From Butyrivibrio sp. (GTDB lineage: Bacteria > Bacillota > Clostridia > Lachnospirales > Lachnospiraceae), in contig SVGA01000009.1 in NCBI GenBank assembly GCA_015056575.1, positions 58,698-122,697 on the forward strand: DNA of 64,000 nucleotides, in the 5' to 3' direction. Made by a program: the position numbers and the translations under genes. Positions 53,490 through 62,061 of this stretch are shown one piece after another; position 1 is the first letter of the stretch, and each line of letters begins with the position of its first letter. A model generated the notes under the pieces. That model did no database searches. It saw only the letters and a program-made list of their open reading frames with translations, and was not told the DNA's origin.

Positions 53490-54965
53490 TCACTCCAGCG
53501 CTTCCTTAAGCTTCTCAATAACAATCTTAAGAGCCTTGATCCTGGCGTACTTCTTATCCACGGACTCCAGTACATACCAGGGGGCGAAGGTGGTACTGGT
53601 CTTTGCGATCATCTCGTCGATGGCTCCTTCGTAAAGATCCCATTTCTCGCGGTTTCGCCAGTCCTCGTCGGTGATCTTCCACTGTTTCTCCGGGGTGTTC
53701 TGTCTGTCATTGAAACGCTCAAGCTGGGTGTCCTTATCGATCTGAACCCAGAACTTGATGATAACTGCGCCCCAGTCGCACAGTTCTTTTTCAAATTCAT
53801 TTATCTCGTTATAGGCTCTCTGCCAGTCATTCTCCGAGCAGAAGCCCTCAAGCCTTTCCACCATTACCCTTCCGTACCAGGTTCTGTCAAAGATCGTGAT
53901 GTGTCCTGTCTTTGGAAGCCTTGTCCAGAATCTCCACAGATAGTGCCTTGCCTTCTCGTGGGGCTCAGGGCTTGCTATGGGCTCAACAACGTAGTCCCTT
54001 GGATCCAGTGCCTCCGTGATCCTCTTGATATTTCCGCCCTTTCCGGCGGCATCCCATCCCTCGTAAGCGATGATGACGGGGATCTTCTTGCGATAAACCT
54101 TGTTCCCGAGATCCTTGAGTTCCTTCTGAAGTCTGTCCAGCTCGGCGTCGTATTCTTCATCCGAAAGATGCTTTCCCTCCAGCGGAATATCGGAAAGCTT
54201 CCCCACCTTCTCCATTGGGAAGGTGTTCTGAAGTATCGGAACATTTGTCTTTTGATTCTGCAGGGCTACATCGATCCCCTGATTAAGAAACTGCAAAACC
54301 TGAAGCTCTGCCTGCTTTTTATCGGTGGCGTCTATTATGTACCAGGGTGCCCTTGACTGATTGGTGTCCCCAAGATATCTCTCAAAAACCTCAAGGCATT
54401 TATCATAATGCTTGTTCTGCAAAAGATCGTCCTTGTCTACACGCCAGCTGGTATACTTGGATGCCTGAAGGGCCTCAAGGCGCTTCTTCTGCTCCTTTTT
54501 TGAAATATGGAAAAAGAACTTGATGACCAGATATCCGTTGTCGCAGAGCTGACGCTCAATGACGTTTATGGAGTGAACCCGCTTCTTGTAGACTTCCTCG
54601 GTGAGCTTCTCATCCAGAACGTCATCCACAACTTCCTCCATCCAGCAGGTGTCAAAGAAACGGAACTTTCCTGCCTCTGGGATTTCCTTAATAAACCTGT
54701 AAAGGAAGGGGTATCTCTTTTCCTCGTCGCTGGGCTGTCTGTCCATGGTCGCGACCTTGAAAAATCTCGGGTCGATGTTGCGGATGACTTTTCCGATAAC
54801 GGCGCCCTTTCCTGCGGCATTCCAGCCCTCAAACAGCACCATTACCGGGAGGCCGGCTTCCTTTATCTTCATCTGCGATGCGAAAAGATGTGCGCGTTCT
54901 TCTTTCAGCTTCGCTTTGAGTTCTTCTTCAACGGGCAGTTCGGCTTTGACAAAATCCTTTAGCAT
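53490..54965 (-). CDS. Two-domain polyphosphate kinase 2 (polyphosphate:AMP phosphotransferase type)
   Basis: A 491-residue protein made of two tandem PPK2 domains. Each has a P-loop: FEGWNAAGKG near residue 45 and YEGWDAAGKG near residue 295. Each also has a lid/Walker B region (FFDTCWMEEVVDD in the first, IFDRTWYGRVMVER in the second). In two-domain members (class II, Pap-like) the C-terminal domain is the active one and makes ADP from AMP and polyphosphate; the first domain here has lost the canonical DRTWY box, consistent with that. The start follows AAGGAGG. Divergent from the small membrane protein gene. Confidence 0.92.
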   Translation of the reverse strand: MLKDFVKAELPVEEELKAKLKEERAHLFASQMKIKEAGLPVMVLFEGWNAAGKGAVIGKVIRNIDPRFFKVATMDRQPSDEEKRYPFLYRFIKEIPEAGKFRFFDTCWMEEVVDDVLDEKLTEEVYKKRVHSINVIERQLCDNGYLVIKFFFHISKKEQKKRLEALQASKYTSWRVDKDDLLQNKHYDKCLEVFERYLGDTNQSRAPWYIIDATDKKQAELQVLQFLNQGIDVALQNQKTNVPILQNTFPMEKVGKLSDIPLEGKHLSDEEYDAELDRLQKELKDLGNKVYRKKIPVIIAYEGWDAAGKGGNIKRITEALDPRDYVVEPIASPEPHEKARHYLWRFWTRLPKTGHITIFDRTWYGRVMVERLEGFCSENDWQRAYNEINEFEKELCDWGAVIIKFWVQIDKDTQLERFNDRQNTPEKQWKITDEDWRNREKWDLYEGAIDEMIAKTSTTFAPWYVLESVDKKYARIKALKIVIEKLKEALE

Positions 54966-55052
54966 GGCAGATCCTCCTTACAAAAAGTCAATGTTTTTAT
55001 ACCTATATCATATCATAATGTTGTACAATATTCGTACGAAGGGAGTCAGACT

Positions 55053-55394
55053 ATGGAAGCTTTATTTTCACTTTTATTCTACGTTGCGGTCATCGCCGCT
55101 GTGATCTACAAAGTCAAGAAAAAGGGCGGAGTTACCGGCGCAGGCATGCGTCCCGGCGCGCCGCAGATCCCCGGTATGTCAAAAGAGCCGTCATCCATGC
55201 CCCATGAGCACAGAAGGGCCGGCAGCTATGATACTTTTGCCGGGAAAAAGACCCATAACAGGGCTTCTGGTTCCATGCCTCATAAACATGAGAATAAGAA
55301 ATACACTTCCCAGGCTGATGCATCCAAGCTTCCGCCCGGATATATACTGCTTAACGGAGAGCCTGTAAGGGTTGCCGATCTGGAGGGCAAATAA
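55053..55394 (+). CDS. Small single-pass membrane protein of unknown function
   Basis: A 113-residue protein with one N-terminal membrane helix (about 3-19), a short basic stop-transfer segment (KVKKKGG) and a polar, histidine- and proline-rich cytoplasmic tail. The tail ends in an ordered-looking stretch, LPPGYILLNGEPVRVADLEG. I do not recognise a family. A ribosome site AAGGGAG lies 9 nt upstream, and codon use is like the neighbours, so it is a real gene. It is divergent from the polyphosphate kinase gene and 78 bp before the lysozyme gene, which has its own promoter. Confidence 0.75.
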   Translation: MEALFSLLFYVAVIAAVIYKVKKKGGVTGAGMRPGAPQIPGMSKEPSSMPHEHRRAGSYDTFAGKKTHNRASGSMPHKHENKKYTSQADASKLPPGYILLNGEPVRVADLEGK

Positions 55395-55405
55395 GCAGTA
55401 TTTCA

Positions 55406-55435
55406 TTGACCCCGGTACCTCTTTTCCCGTATAAT
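55406..55435 (+). promoter_or_regulatory. Promoter of the GH25 lysozyme gene
   Basis: TTGACC (55406-55411), 18 nt and TATAAT (55430-55435), placed 37 bp before the start codon. Confidence 0.7.
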
Positions 55436-55471
55436 AAATGTTAAGAAAACTGTAAAAAATGGGGGAGAGGT

Positions 55472-57157
55472 ATGGGAAAAAGGTTAAGAGGTTTATTGAT
55501 CACAACAGGACTGCTCATTTCTATGGTGGCGGCCCTGTTCTTTGTTCCTGCTGCAAGTATTGAGACCGAGGCCGGTGCGGCCGGTCCTGAAATTGCGGTG
55601 GGAGTCGATGTTTCCAAGTATCAGGGCGGTATCAACTGGCAGCAGGTCAGGGCGTCCGGTATCAGGTTTGCCATGATCAGGGTCGGAAGTACCAAGAAGG
55701 GCCTTGATGAGCAGTTTGTCAACAATATCAACGGAGCAAATGCAGCAGGTGTAAGAACGGGAATCTACATCTATTCCTATGCCACAACTCCTGAAGCTGC
55801 AGCGGCAGAGGCCAATCAGGTTCTTGCCTGGGTCGCTCCCTACGCGGTTACATTTCCCATTGCAATTGATATAGAAGATTCGGTGCACAAGGGACTGAAT
55901 CCGGGTCAGCTTCAGGCTATCGCTGATACCTTCTGCGGTATCATCAATGCCAACGGCTATGAGCCCATGGTTTACGCCAGCAGAAACTGGTTCATGGGAA
56001 GAATGCCCAATGTGGCAGGGGCAAAGTGGGTTGCCCAGTACAACACCAGCTGTGATTACCCCGGAGAGTATGCAATGTGGCAATCCAGCAGCCACGGCTC
56101 CTACGCAGGAATCCCTACAAGAGTGGATGTTAACCACCTATACACCGATTATTTTTCTAGGATCATCCCTGAGGGCTTCAATGCCTGGGGCGGACATGTA
56201 TTCTATTATCACAATTATCGTAAGCAGTACGGTTGGATCAATCTTGGTGGCATGAAATATCATGCAGATCCCAACGGCTTTATCCAGACCGGTTGGTTCC
56301 AGGACGAGAGCGGGATCTATTACCTGGACCCCAACGAGGGCGGACTTGCCAAGGTTGGTTTTGCAGACATTGACGGAGCAAGATTTTATTTCGATGAGAA
56401 CGGCGTGAGAAGAACAGGTCTTTTGAACCTGGGTGGAGCTGTATATTATGCCAATGCCGATGGCGTCTGCCAGAGGGGATTTGTTCAACTTGAGGACGGT
56501 ATCCATTACTTTGATGAACAGTATGTAATGCATGCAGGCCTTACCCAGATCGGGGACAAGCTCTACTACTTTAACGAGAACGGAGTTATGCAGACAGGCA
56601 TGATCGCTCTTGAGACCGGCAAGTATATGTTCGGCCCGGACGGTATCGCTGTAAGCGGATGGTATTCCAACGAGCAGGGACAGAGATTCTATTTTGGCCC
56701 GGACAATGCGGCTGTGGTTGGACTTCAGACAATAGACAACGCGGTTTATCTCTTTGGCGCAGACGGTGTTATGCAGACCGGATGGTCAGGAGAGGCTGCA
56801 GCAAGATACTACTTCGGACCTGACGGCAGGATGGTAACAGGCTGGAACCCCATTGAGGGAAAGAGCTTTTACTTTGCGGCAGACGGAAAGATGGCAGTCG
56901 GTCTTCTTGGACTTAAGGACGGTGTATATTACCTTGATCCCGCAGACGGACATCAGGTTGTTGGTTGGGTACAGCTTTCTGAGGGATGGAGATACTTTGA
57001 TGCCAACAACGGACGCATGCTGGCTAACGTGACAGCGGTTCTTGACAATGTATCCTGCACATTCGACAAGAACGGACTTTTAGTGGCCCCCGCAGGCTGG
57101 GTTCCCGGAACTCCCGCTCCTGCAGATCCCGCGGCAGCACCCGCAACAACAGGCTGA
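55472..57157 (+). CDS. Secreted GH25 lysozyme with cell-wall-binding repeats
   Basis: A 561-residue exported muramidase. A signal peptide or membrane anchor occupies about 1-32 (RLRGLLITTGLLISMVAAL). The GH25 domain (about 40-235) has the N-terminal GVDVSKYQG and the catalytic pair in IAIDIEDSVHKG; it ends near the RVDVNHLY segment. Residues ~250-540 are about a dozen choline-binding/glucan-binding-type repeats with YYFNENGVMQTG-like cores, which anchor the protein to the envelope. It ends with a short Pro/Ala tail. The likely role is cell-wall turnover or division. It has its own promoter and terminator. Confidence 0.93.
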   Translation: MGKRLRGLLITTGLLISMVAALFFVPAASIETEAGAAGPEIAVGVDVSKYQGGINWQQVRASGIRFAMIRVGSTKKGLDEQFVNNINGANAAGVRTGIYIYSYATTPEAAAAEANQVLAWVAPYAVTFPIAIDIEDSVHKGLNPGQLQAIADTFCGIINANGYEPMVYASRNWFMGRMPNVAGAKWVAQYNTSCDYPGEYAMWQSSSHGSYAGIPTRVDVNHLYTDYFSRIIPEGFNAWGGHVFYYHNYRKQYGWINLGGMKYHADPNGFIQTGWFQDESGIYYLDPNEGGLAKVGFADIDGARFYFDENGVRRTGLLNLGGAVYYANADGVCQRGFVQLEDGIHYFDEQYVMHAGLTQIGDKLYYFNENGVMQTGMIALETGKYMFGPDGIAVSGWYSNEQGQRFYFGPDNAAVVGLQTIDNAVYLFGADGVMQTGWSGEAAARYYFGPDGRMVTGWNPIEGKSFYFAADGKMAVGLLGLKDGVYYLDPADGHQVVGWVQLSEGWRYFDANNGRMLANVTAVLDNVSCTFDKNGLLVAPAGWVPGTPAPADPAAAPATTG

Positions 57158-57192
57158 CCGAGCCTTGAACAAACATCATAAAAACCAGAAGG

Positions 57193-57231
57193 AGACTACT
57201 GCCGGATTACTTGGCAGTAGTCTTTTAATTT
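57193..57231 (+). terminator. Terminator of the lysozyme gene, overlapping the pfk promoter
   Basis: A perfect 10-bp stem GACTACTGCC / GGCAGTAGTC (57193-57202, 57212-57221) is followed by TTTTAATTTT. The right arm and loop edge contain the -35 box of the next promoter. Confidence 0.9.
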
Positions 57232-57238
57232 TGTATAA
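57210..57238 (+). promoter_or_regulatory. Promoter of the phosphofructokinase gene
   Basis: TTGGCA (57210-57215), 17 nt and TATAAT (57233-57238). It lies inside the preceding terminator, 52 bp before the start codon. Confidence 0.65.
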
Positions 57239-57289
57239 TTAATTGTAGTGTGCGTTACAATCAGGTTGATTCAAAGGAGGCCTTTTCAC

Positions 57290-58363
57290 ATGATGAGAAT
57301 TGGTATGTTGACTAGCGGTGGTGATTGTCAGGCTTTGAATGCGGCAATGCGCGGCGTTGTTAAGTGTATTGCGCACAGCGGAGAGGAAGTTGAGTTCTAT
57401 GGCTTCAATAACGGCTATAAGGGACTTATATACGGTGATTTCCGTATGCTTACTTCCAAGGATTTCTCCGGTATTCTTACCAAGGGAGGAACTATCCTGG
57501 GCAGTTCCAGGACTCCGTTCAAGACCATCAGAGAACCTGACGAGAATGGACTTGATAAGGTTGAAGCCATGAAGCAGAATTATTACAAGCTTCAGCTTGA
57601 TTGCCTGGTTGTGCTGGGAGGAAACGGTTCCCAGAAGACAGCCAACCTTTTGAGCGAAGAGGGACTCAATATTGTTTCCCTTCCAAAGACAATTGATAAT
57701 GACCTGTGGGGCACAGACATGACCTTTGGTTTCCAGAGTGCCGTTGATGTGGCTACAGGAGTTATAGATAACATCCATACTACAGCCGATTCCCATGGCC
57801 GCGTTTTCATTATCGAGGTTATGGGACATAAGGTCGGATGGCTGACACTCAATGCCGGAATGGCAGGAGGTGCCGACGTTATCCTTATCCCTGAGATTCC
57901 TTATGACATTGACAAGGTATGTGAGACCATCGAGGCGAGAGACAAGAAGGGCAGCCGATTCACTATCATCGCTGTTGCCGAGGGTGCCATTTCCAAGAAG
58001 GATGCCAAGCTCTCCAAGAAGGAATACAAGGAGAAGATGGCCAACTACAAATATCCTTCCGTATCCTATGAGATAGCCGAGGCTATCCAGAAGAAGACCG
58101 GTCATGAAGTAAGGGTAACCGTTCCGGGCCACATGCAGAGGGGCGGAGCGCCGGATCCCTATGACAGAGTATTTGCGTCAAGACTGGGAGCAGAGGCCGG
58201 CAAGCTTATCCTCAAGAAGGAATATGGCTATATGGTTGCCTACAAGAACAGAGAGATCGTTAAGGTTCCTCTTTCCGAGATCGCCGGCAAGCTTAAATAT
58301 GTTTCTCCCGATGCCAGCATCATTAAGGAAGCCAAGATGCTGGGAATAAATTTTGGGGATTAA
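57290..58363 (+). CDS. pfkA: 6-phosphofructokinase (mixed-motif, ATP/PPi group)
   Basis: A 357-residue PFK-A family enzyme of glycolysis. The N-terminal TSGGDCQALNAAMRG and catalytic PKTIDND are present. At the positions that separate ATP from PPi enzymes it has GGNGS (N112-G113) and K133, where E. coli PfkA has D103-G104 and G124. Gly at the first discriminating site favours ATP, while Lys at the second is typical of PPi or group III/X enzymes, so the phosphoryl donor is uncertain. The start ATG 57290 lies behind AAAGGAGG; an adjacent ATG at 57293 is possible. It is 55 bp upstream of dnaX. Confidence 0.92.
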   Translation: MMRIGMLTSGGDCQALNAAMRGVVKCIAHSGEEVEFYGFNNGYKGLIYGDFRMLTSKDFSGILTKGGTILGSSRTPFKTIREPDENGLDKVEAMKQNYYKLQLDCLVVLGGNGSQKTANLLSEEGLNIVSLPKTIDNDLWGTDMTFGFQSAVDVATGVIDNIHTTADSHGRVFIIEVMGHKVGWLTLNAGMAGGADVILIPEIPYDIDKVCETIEARDKKGSRFTIIAVAEGAISKKDAKLSKKEYKEKMANYKYPSVSYEIAEAIQKKTGHEVRVTVPGHMQRGGAPDPYDRVFASRLGAEAGKLILKKEYGYMVAYKNREIVKVPLSEIAGKLKYVSPDASIIKEAKMLGINFGD

Positions 58364-58418
58364 AAATAGCGGGGGCAGCTGCCTTTGCGGGAAGTTTTGT
58401 TGGAGCAGGTTTTTTTAA

Positions 58419-60002
58419 ATGAGTTATGTAGCACTTTACAGGAAATTCAGACCACCGGTTTTTGAGGACGTCAAAGGCCAGGATCACATTATTACAACAC
58501 TTAAGAATCAGATAAGATCGGACAGAGTCGGACATGCTTACCTGTTCTGCGGCACACGTGGAACAGGTAAGACTTCTGTTGCAAAGATTTTGGCAAAGGC
58601 AGTCAACTGCGAGAATCCCGTTGACGGAAGCCCCTGCGGCCGGTGCGAGATGTGCAGGGAGATTGCCGCCGGCAACAGTATGAATGTCATCGAGATCGAT
58701 GCTGCTTCCAATAACGGTGTTGAGGATGTCAGACAGATCATCGACGAAGTATCCTATTCTCCCACCAGAGGCAAAAAGAAAGTATATATCATAGACGAGG
58801 TGCACATGCTGTCCACCGCGGCTTTTAACGCTCTGCTCAAAACTCTTGAGGAGCCGCCGGAGTATGTGCTTTTTATTCTTGCCACCACAGAGGTGCACAA
58901 GATTCCCATCACCATTCTGTCCCGATGCCAGCGCTATGATTTCCACAGGATCACCATAGACACCATCCGGGACAGGCTCCGCCAGGTTGTGGACGCGGAG
59001 GGGATCAAGGTGGACGACAAGGCATTAAGGTATGTTGCCAAGGTTGCCGACGGTTCCATGAGAGACTCCTTAAGTCTCTTGGATCAGTGCATCGCCTTCA
59101 ATTTCGGAGAGGAGCTTACCTACGACAAGGTCCTTAGTGTACTGGGGGCCGTAGACACTGCAGTATTCAGCAATCTCTTTTCCGCCCTGTATGAACAGAA
59201 CGTGGATAAGGCGCTGACAATTTTGGCTGAGGTGGTTATCCAGGGCCGCGAGCTGACCCAGTTTGTAAACGACTTTGTGTGGTATCTGCGAAATCTGATG
59301 CTGGTTCAGGCGTCGGATCAGATGGAGGATGTTGTGGATATTTCCACCGATAACCTCAAAATACTGAAGGAACAGGCAGCCGGCGCGGATCCTGATACGA
59401 TATTAAGGTTCATCCGTGTCTTTTCCGAGTTGTCATCAAGTATCAGATATGCAACTCAGAAGAGAATTCTTATAGAGATCACCTTCATCAAGCTCTGCAA
59501 GCCGCAGATGGAGAAGGATGAGGACTCTCTTGAGGAGAGACTCAGGATCCTCGAGGAGCATGACGAAGAGAACAGCAAGGTTTTAAGCGGCATAAGGAGC
59601 GGACAGGTCGCTGTTGCCGGAGCAGCCGCAGCCCCCGGTAACCCAATGCCCGTCAAGGAGAAAAAAGTCCTTGAAAGAGCAGTCCCCGAAGACATTCAGA
59701 GAATTGTTGCAGAATGGCCCAGGGCTGTCAATAAAATGGACTCCCCCATGAAGCAGTACATGCAGAAGGCAAGGCTGAGCATGGGCAATGACGGAAGGCT
59801 CCAGATCGTGGTTGATCAAAAGCCCCTTGTGGAGAAGTATTCAAAGGGCCAGGGCGCCGAAGAGTTCCAGAATTTTCTGGACAACATTATAGGCAAGCAT
59901 GTAGAGTATGAGATGAAGTTTTTGGAGCAAACAGAGAACTTTGAAGAGCATTTTGTAAACCTGCAGGCTATTAAATTTGATATAGTAACAGAGGAAGAAT
60001 AA
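58419..60002 (+). CDS. dnaX: DNA polymerase III subunit gamma/tau
   Basis: A 527-residue clamp-loader ATPase. Walker A is GTRGTGKTSVA (around residue 45), and a four-cysteine zinc module follows (CENPVDGSPCGRCEMC). Walker B is YIIDEVHML and the sensor 1 region is LFILATTEVHK with the SRC arginine-finger motif (ILSRCQRYDF). Domains I-III end near residue 370, followed by a shorter tau-specific tail. An A6G run at codons 415-416 with a minus-one stop two codons later could give a gamma-like short form. It starts the conserved dnaX-ybaB-recR cluster. Confidence 0.96.
   Translation: MSYVALYRKFRPPVFEDVKGQDHIITTLKNQIRSDRVGHAYLFCGTRGTGKTSVAKILAKAVNCENPVDGSPCGRCEMCREIAAGNSMNVIEIDAASNNGVEDVRQIIDEVSYSPTRGKKKVYIIDEVHMLSTAAFNALLKTLEEPPEYVLFILATTEVHKIPITILSRCQRYDFHRITIDTIRDRLRQVVDAEGIKVDDKALRYVAKVADGSMRDSLSLLDQCIAFNFGEELTYDKVLSVLGAVDTAVFSNLFSALYEQNVDKALTILAEVVIQGRELTQFVNDFVWYLRNLMLVQASDQMEDVVDISTDNLKILKEQAAGADPDTILRFIRVFSELSSSIRYATQKRILIEITFIKLCKPQMEKDEDSLEERLRILEEHDEENSKVLSGIRSGQVAVAGAAAAPGNPMPVKEKKVLERAVPEDIQRIVAEWPRAVNKMDSPMKQYMQKARLSMGNDGRLQIVVDQKPLVEKYSKGQGAEEFQNFLDNIIGKHVEYEMKFLEQTENFEEHFVNLQAIKFDIVTEEE
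59661..59674 (+). other. Candidate programmed frameshift or slippage site in dnaX
   Basis: GAG-AAA-AAA-GTC in frame (A6 at 59661-59666). A shift to minus one after the two lysine codons reads AGT-CCT-TGA, stopping at 59674 and giving a product of about 418 residues, close to E. coli gamma (431). AAGGAG directly precedes the run. The heptamer is GAAAAAA rather than the canonical AAAAAAG in register, so transcriptional slippage is as possible as ribosomal shift. Confidence 0.35.
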
Positions 60003-60020
60003 GAAAAGGAGAACCGTATA

Positions 60021-60368
60021 ATGGCAAAACGTGGAGGATTTCCCGGAGGCGGAATGCCCGGAAACATGAGCAATCTTATGAAGCAGGCGCAGAGAATGCA
60101 GCGCCAGATGGAGGAGAGTCAGAAGGAACTCGAGACAAAAGAGTTTACGGCTAAGGCCGGAGGCGGAGCAGTAGAAGCCACGGTTACCGGTTCCAAGACC
60201 CTGAAGAGCGTAGTGATCTCTCCCGATGCCGTAGATCCCGATGATGTTGAGATGCTTCAGGACATGATCGTGGCAGCAGTGAACGAAGCTATGAAACAGG
60301 CAGATGAAGCCAGCAGCGCTATGCTTGGCAAGATGTCAGGCGGCCTGGGCGGAGGATTACCTTTCTGA
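60021..60368 (+). CDS. YbaB/EbfC family nucleoid-associated protein
   Basis: A 115-residue DNA-binding protein that forms tweezer-like dimers on the nucleoid. The Gly/Met-rich N terminus is followed by the long helix MKQAQRMQRQMEESQKEL, the KAGGGAVEATVTGSKTLKSV beta region and a C-terminal helix, as in the family. It lies between dnaX and recR as in most bacteria; its TGA stop overlaps the recR ATG by one base. Confidence 0.95.
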   Translation: MAKRGGFPGGGMPGNMSNLMKQAQRMQRQMEESQKELETKEFTAKAGGGAVEATVTGSKTLKSVVISPDAVDPDDVEMLQDMIVAAVNEAMKQADEASSAMLGKMSGGLGGGLPF

Positions 60369-60967
60369 TGGAGCTTTACAGTGGTCACATAAATCGCCTT
60401 ATCGAAGAGCTGGCGTCTCTTCCCGGAATCGGTGGGAAGTCCGCTCAGAGACTGGCTTTTTACATCATAAATCTACCGAAGGACAGAGTGAAGAGACTGG
60501 CGGATTCCATCATGGACGCCAGAGAGAACGTCCATTATTGCAAGATCTGTTATACGCTGACCGATGAGGATGTATGTCCCATATGCAGCAGGCAGGACCG
60601 CAATCACCGTATGATCATGGTGGTGGAAAATGCGCGGGATTTAGCAGCATATGAGAAGACGGGCAAGTATGACGGGGTTTATCATGTGTTACATGGAGCT
60701 ATTTCGCCAATGCTCGGAATCGGCCCCGGTGATATCAGGCTGGCAGAGCTGATAAAGCGCCTGGAGACCGAGGAAGTTGATGAGGTGATAATAGCAACGA
60801 ACTCAAGTCTTGAAGGTGAGACAACCGCTATGTATATCAGTAAGCTTATCAAGCCCACGGGCATTAAGGTTACAAGGATTGCCAGCGGTGTCCCCGTCGG
60901 AGGAGACTTAGAATACATCGATGAGGTTACGCTGCTGCGGGCCCTTGAAGGAAGGACCGAGCTGTAA
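60368..60967 (+). CDS. recR: Recombination mediator RecR
   Basis: A 199-residue protein that with RecF/RecO loads RecA at gaps. The N-terminal helix-hairpin-helix is SLPGIGGKSAQRLAFY. The four-cysteine zinc finger (CKICYTLTDEDVCPICS) lies around residues 58-74. The Toprim domain follows (IMVVENARDLAAYEKTG), with Walker-like C-terminal segment IASGVPVGGDLEYIDEVTLLRAL. Length is normal. It is translationally coupled to ybaB. Confidence 0.97.
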   Translation: MELYSGHINRLIEELASLPGIGGKSAQRLAFYIINLPKDRVKRLADSIMDARENVHYCKICYTLTDEDVCPICSRQDRNHRMIMVVENARDLAAYEKTGKYDGVYHVLHGAISPMLGIGPGDIRLAELIKRLETEEVDEVIIATNSSLEGETTAMYISKLIKPTGIKVTRIASGVPVGGDLEYIDEVTLLRALEGRTEL

Positions 60968-60993
60968 CCGGGCATACTAAGGAGGTATGAGTT

Positions 60994-62037
60994 ATGGCAT
61001 TAAGTAGAGAAGCTTGGGGAAAGACACCCGGCGGAGCACCTATCATTGCGTATCATCTCAGTAACAATTCCGGCGTTGAGGTTGTTGTTCTCAACTACGG
61101 CTGTACCATCAAGAATATTTTTGTTCCCGACAAAGCGGGCAACAAGGTTGATGTGGTTCTTGGCTACGACGACTACAAGGACTATTTTGACAACAACTGT
61201 TTCTTTGGCGCTACTGTAGGACCTACAGCCAACAGGATCGCCAACGCCAGGTACACCATTGATGGAAAAGAGTTTGTGCTTCCCATCAACGATGGTCCCA
61301 ACAACCTTCACACCGATATGAACAACGGATTCCACAAGAGGATCTGGGATGCTGAAGAGGGCGAGGATTTCGTTAAATTCACCCTTAAAGCTGAGGACGG
61401 GGATCTTGGATTCTCCGGCAACAGAGTATTTGAGCTTACATTCTCACTTGGCGATGACAACGCGCTGAAGCTTCATTATCACGCAACCAGCGACGCCAAG
61501 ACACTTATGAACCTCACCAACCATGCATACTTCAATCTTGGCGGCCACAATTCAGGCAGCTGCCTTGATCATGTAATGAAGATGAATTCTTCGGCATATA
61601 CACCTGTCTCAAGTTCACAGTCCATCCCCACAGGCGAGATCGCTACTGTAGAGGGAACACCTTTTGATTTCAGACAGGAAAAGACACTGGGAAAAGATAT
61701 AGAGGCTGACGATCAGCAGCTTAAGTTTGTGGGAGGTTACGATCACAACTTCATTGTGGATGGAGCAGACGGTTCTCTGAAAGAATTCTGCTGCGTTTCA
61801 TCACCTGCTACAGGAATTACAATGAAGTGCTTCACAACACTTCCCGGATTCCAGCTTTATACAGGCAATTATGTTAAGAATGTTCCCGGAAAAGAGGGAG
61901 CTGTCTATGACTTCAGACATGGTTTCTGTCTGGAGACACAGTTCTATCCCAACTCCGTAAATGAACCTTCTTTCCCTGACTGTATCTTTGGACCGGACAG
62001 AGAATATGACACGGTTACAGTTTATCAGTTTGTATAA
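60994..62037 (+). CDS. galM: Aldose 1-epimerase
   Basis: A 347-residue mutarotase that interconverts alpha and beta anomers of sugars such as galactose or xylose. The catalytic histidine region is MNLTNHAYFNLGGH, with the second histidine in GPNNLHTDMNNGFHKR and the catalytic glutamate in CLETQFYPNSVNEPSFP. The fold is the all-beta supersandwich. The start follows AAGGAGG. Its location after recR is probably coincidental, but in this pentose-using organism it may help sugar anomer conversion. Confidence 0.94.
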   Translation: MALSREAWGKTPGGAPIIAYHLSNNSGVEVVVLNYGCTIKNIFVPDKAGNKVDVVLGYDDYKDYFDNNCFFGATVGPTANRIANARYTIDGKEFVLPINDGPNNLHTDMNNGFHKRIWDAEEGEDFVKFTLKAEDGDLGFSGNRVFELTFSLGDDNALKLHYHATSDAKTLMNLTNHAYFNLGGHNSGSCLDHVMKMNSSAYTPVSSSQSIPTGEIATVEGTPFDFRQEKTLGKDIEADDQQLKFVGGYDHNFIVDGADGSLKEFCCVSSPATGITMKCFTTLPGFQLYTGNYVKNVPGKEGAVYDFRHGFCLETQFYPNSVNEPSFPDCIFGPDREYDTVTVYQFV

Positions 62038-62061
62038 CCGTTAAAGACCCGGAGGGTTATT

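Noticed and set aside
53448..54356. 302-codon plus-strand open frame
   Set aside because: Antisense to the two-domain PPK2 gene with two intact P-loops. Its start lies in the terminator region of that gene.
57239..58132. 297-codon minus-strand open frame
   Set aside because: Antisense to the phosphofructokinase gene with conserved motifs; no ribosome site.
58364..58418. Signal recognition particle RNA gene before dnaX
   Set aside because: The 55-bp gap is too short and lacks the conserved GGAA/AGCA tetraloop region, although many Firmicutes have an SRP RNA gene near dnaX.
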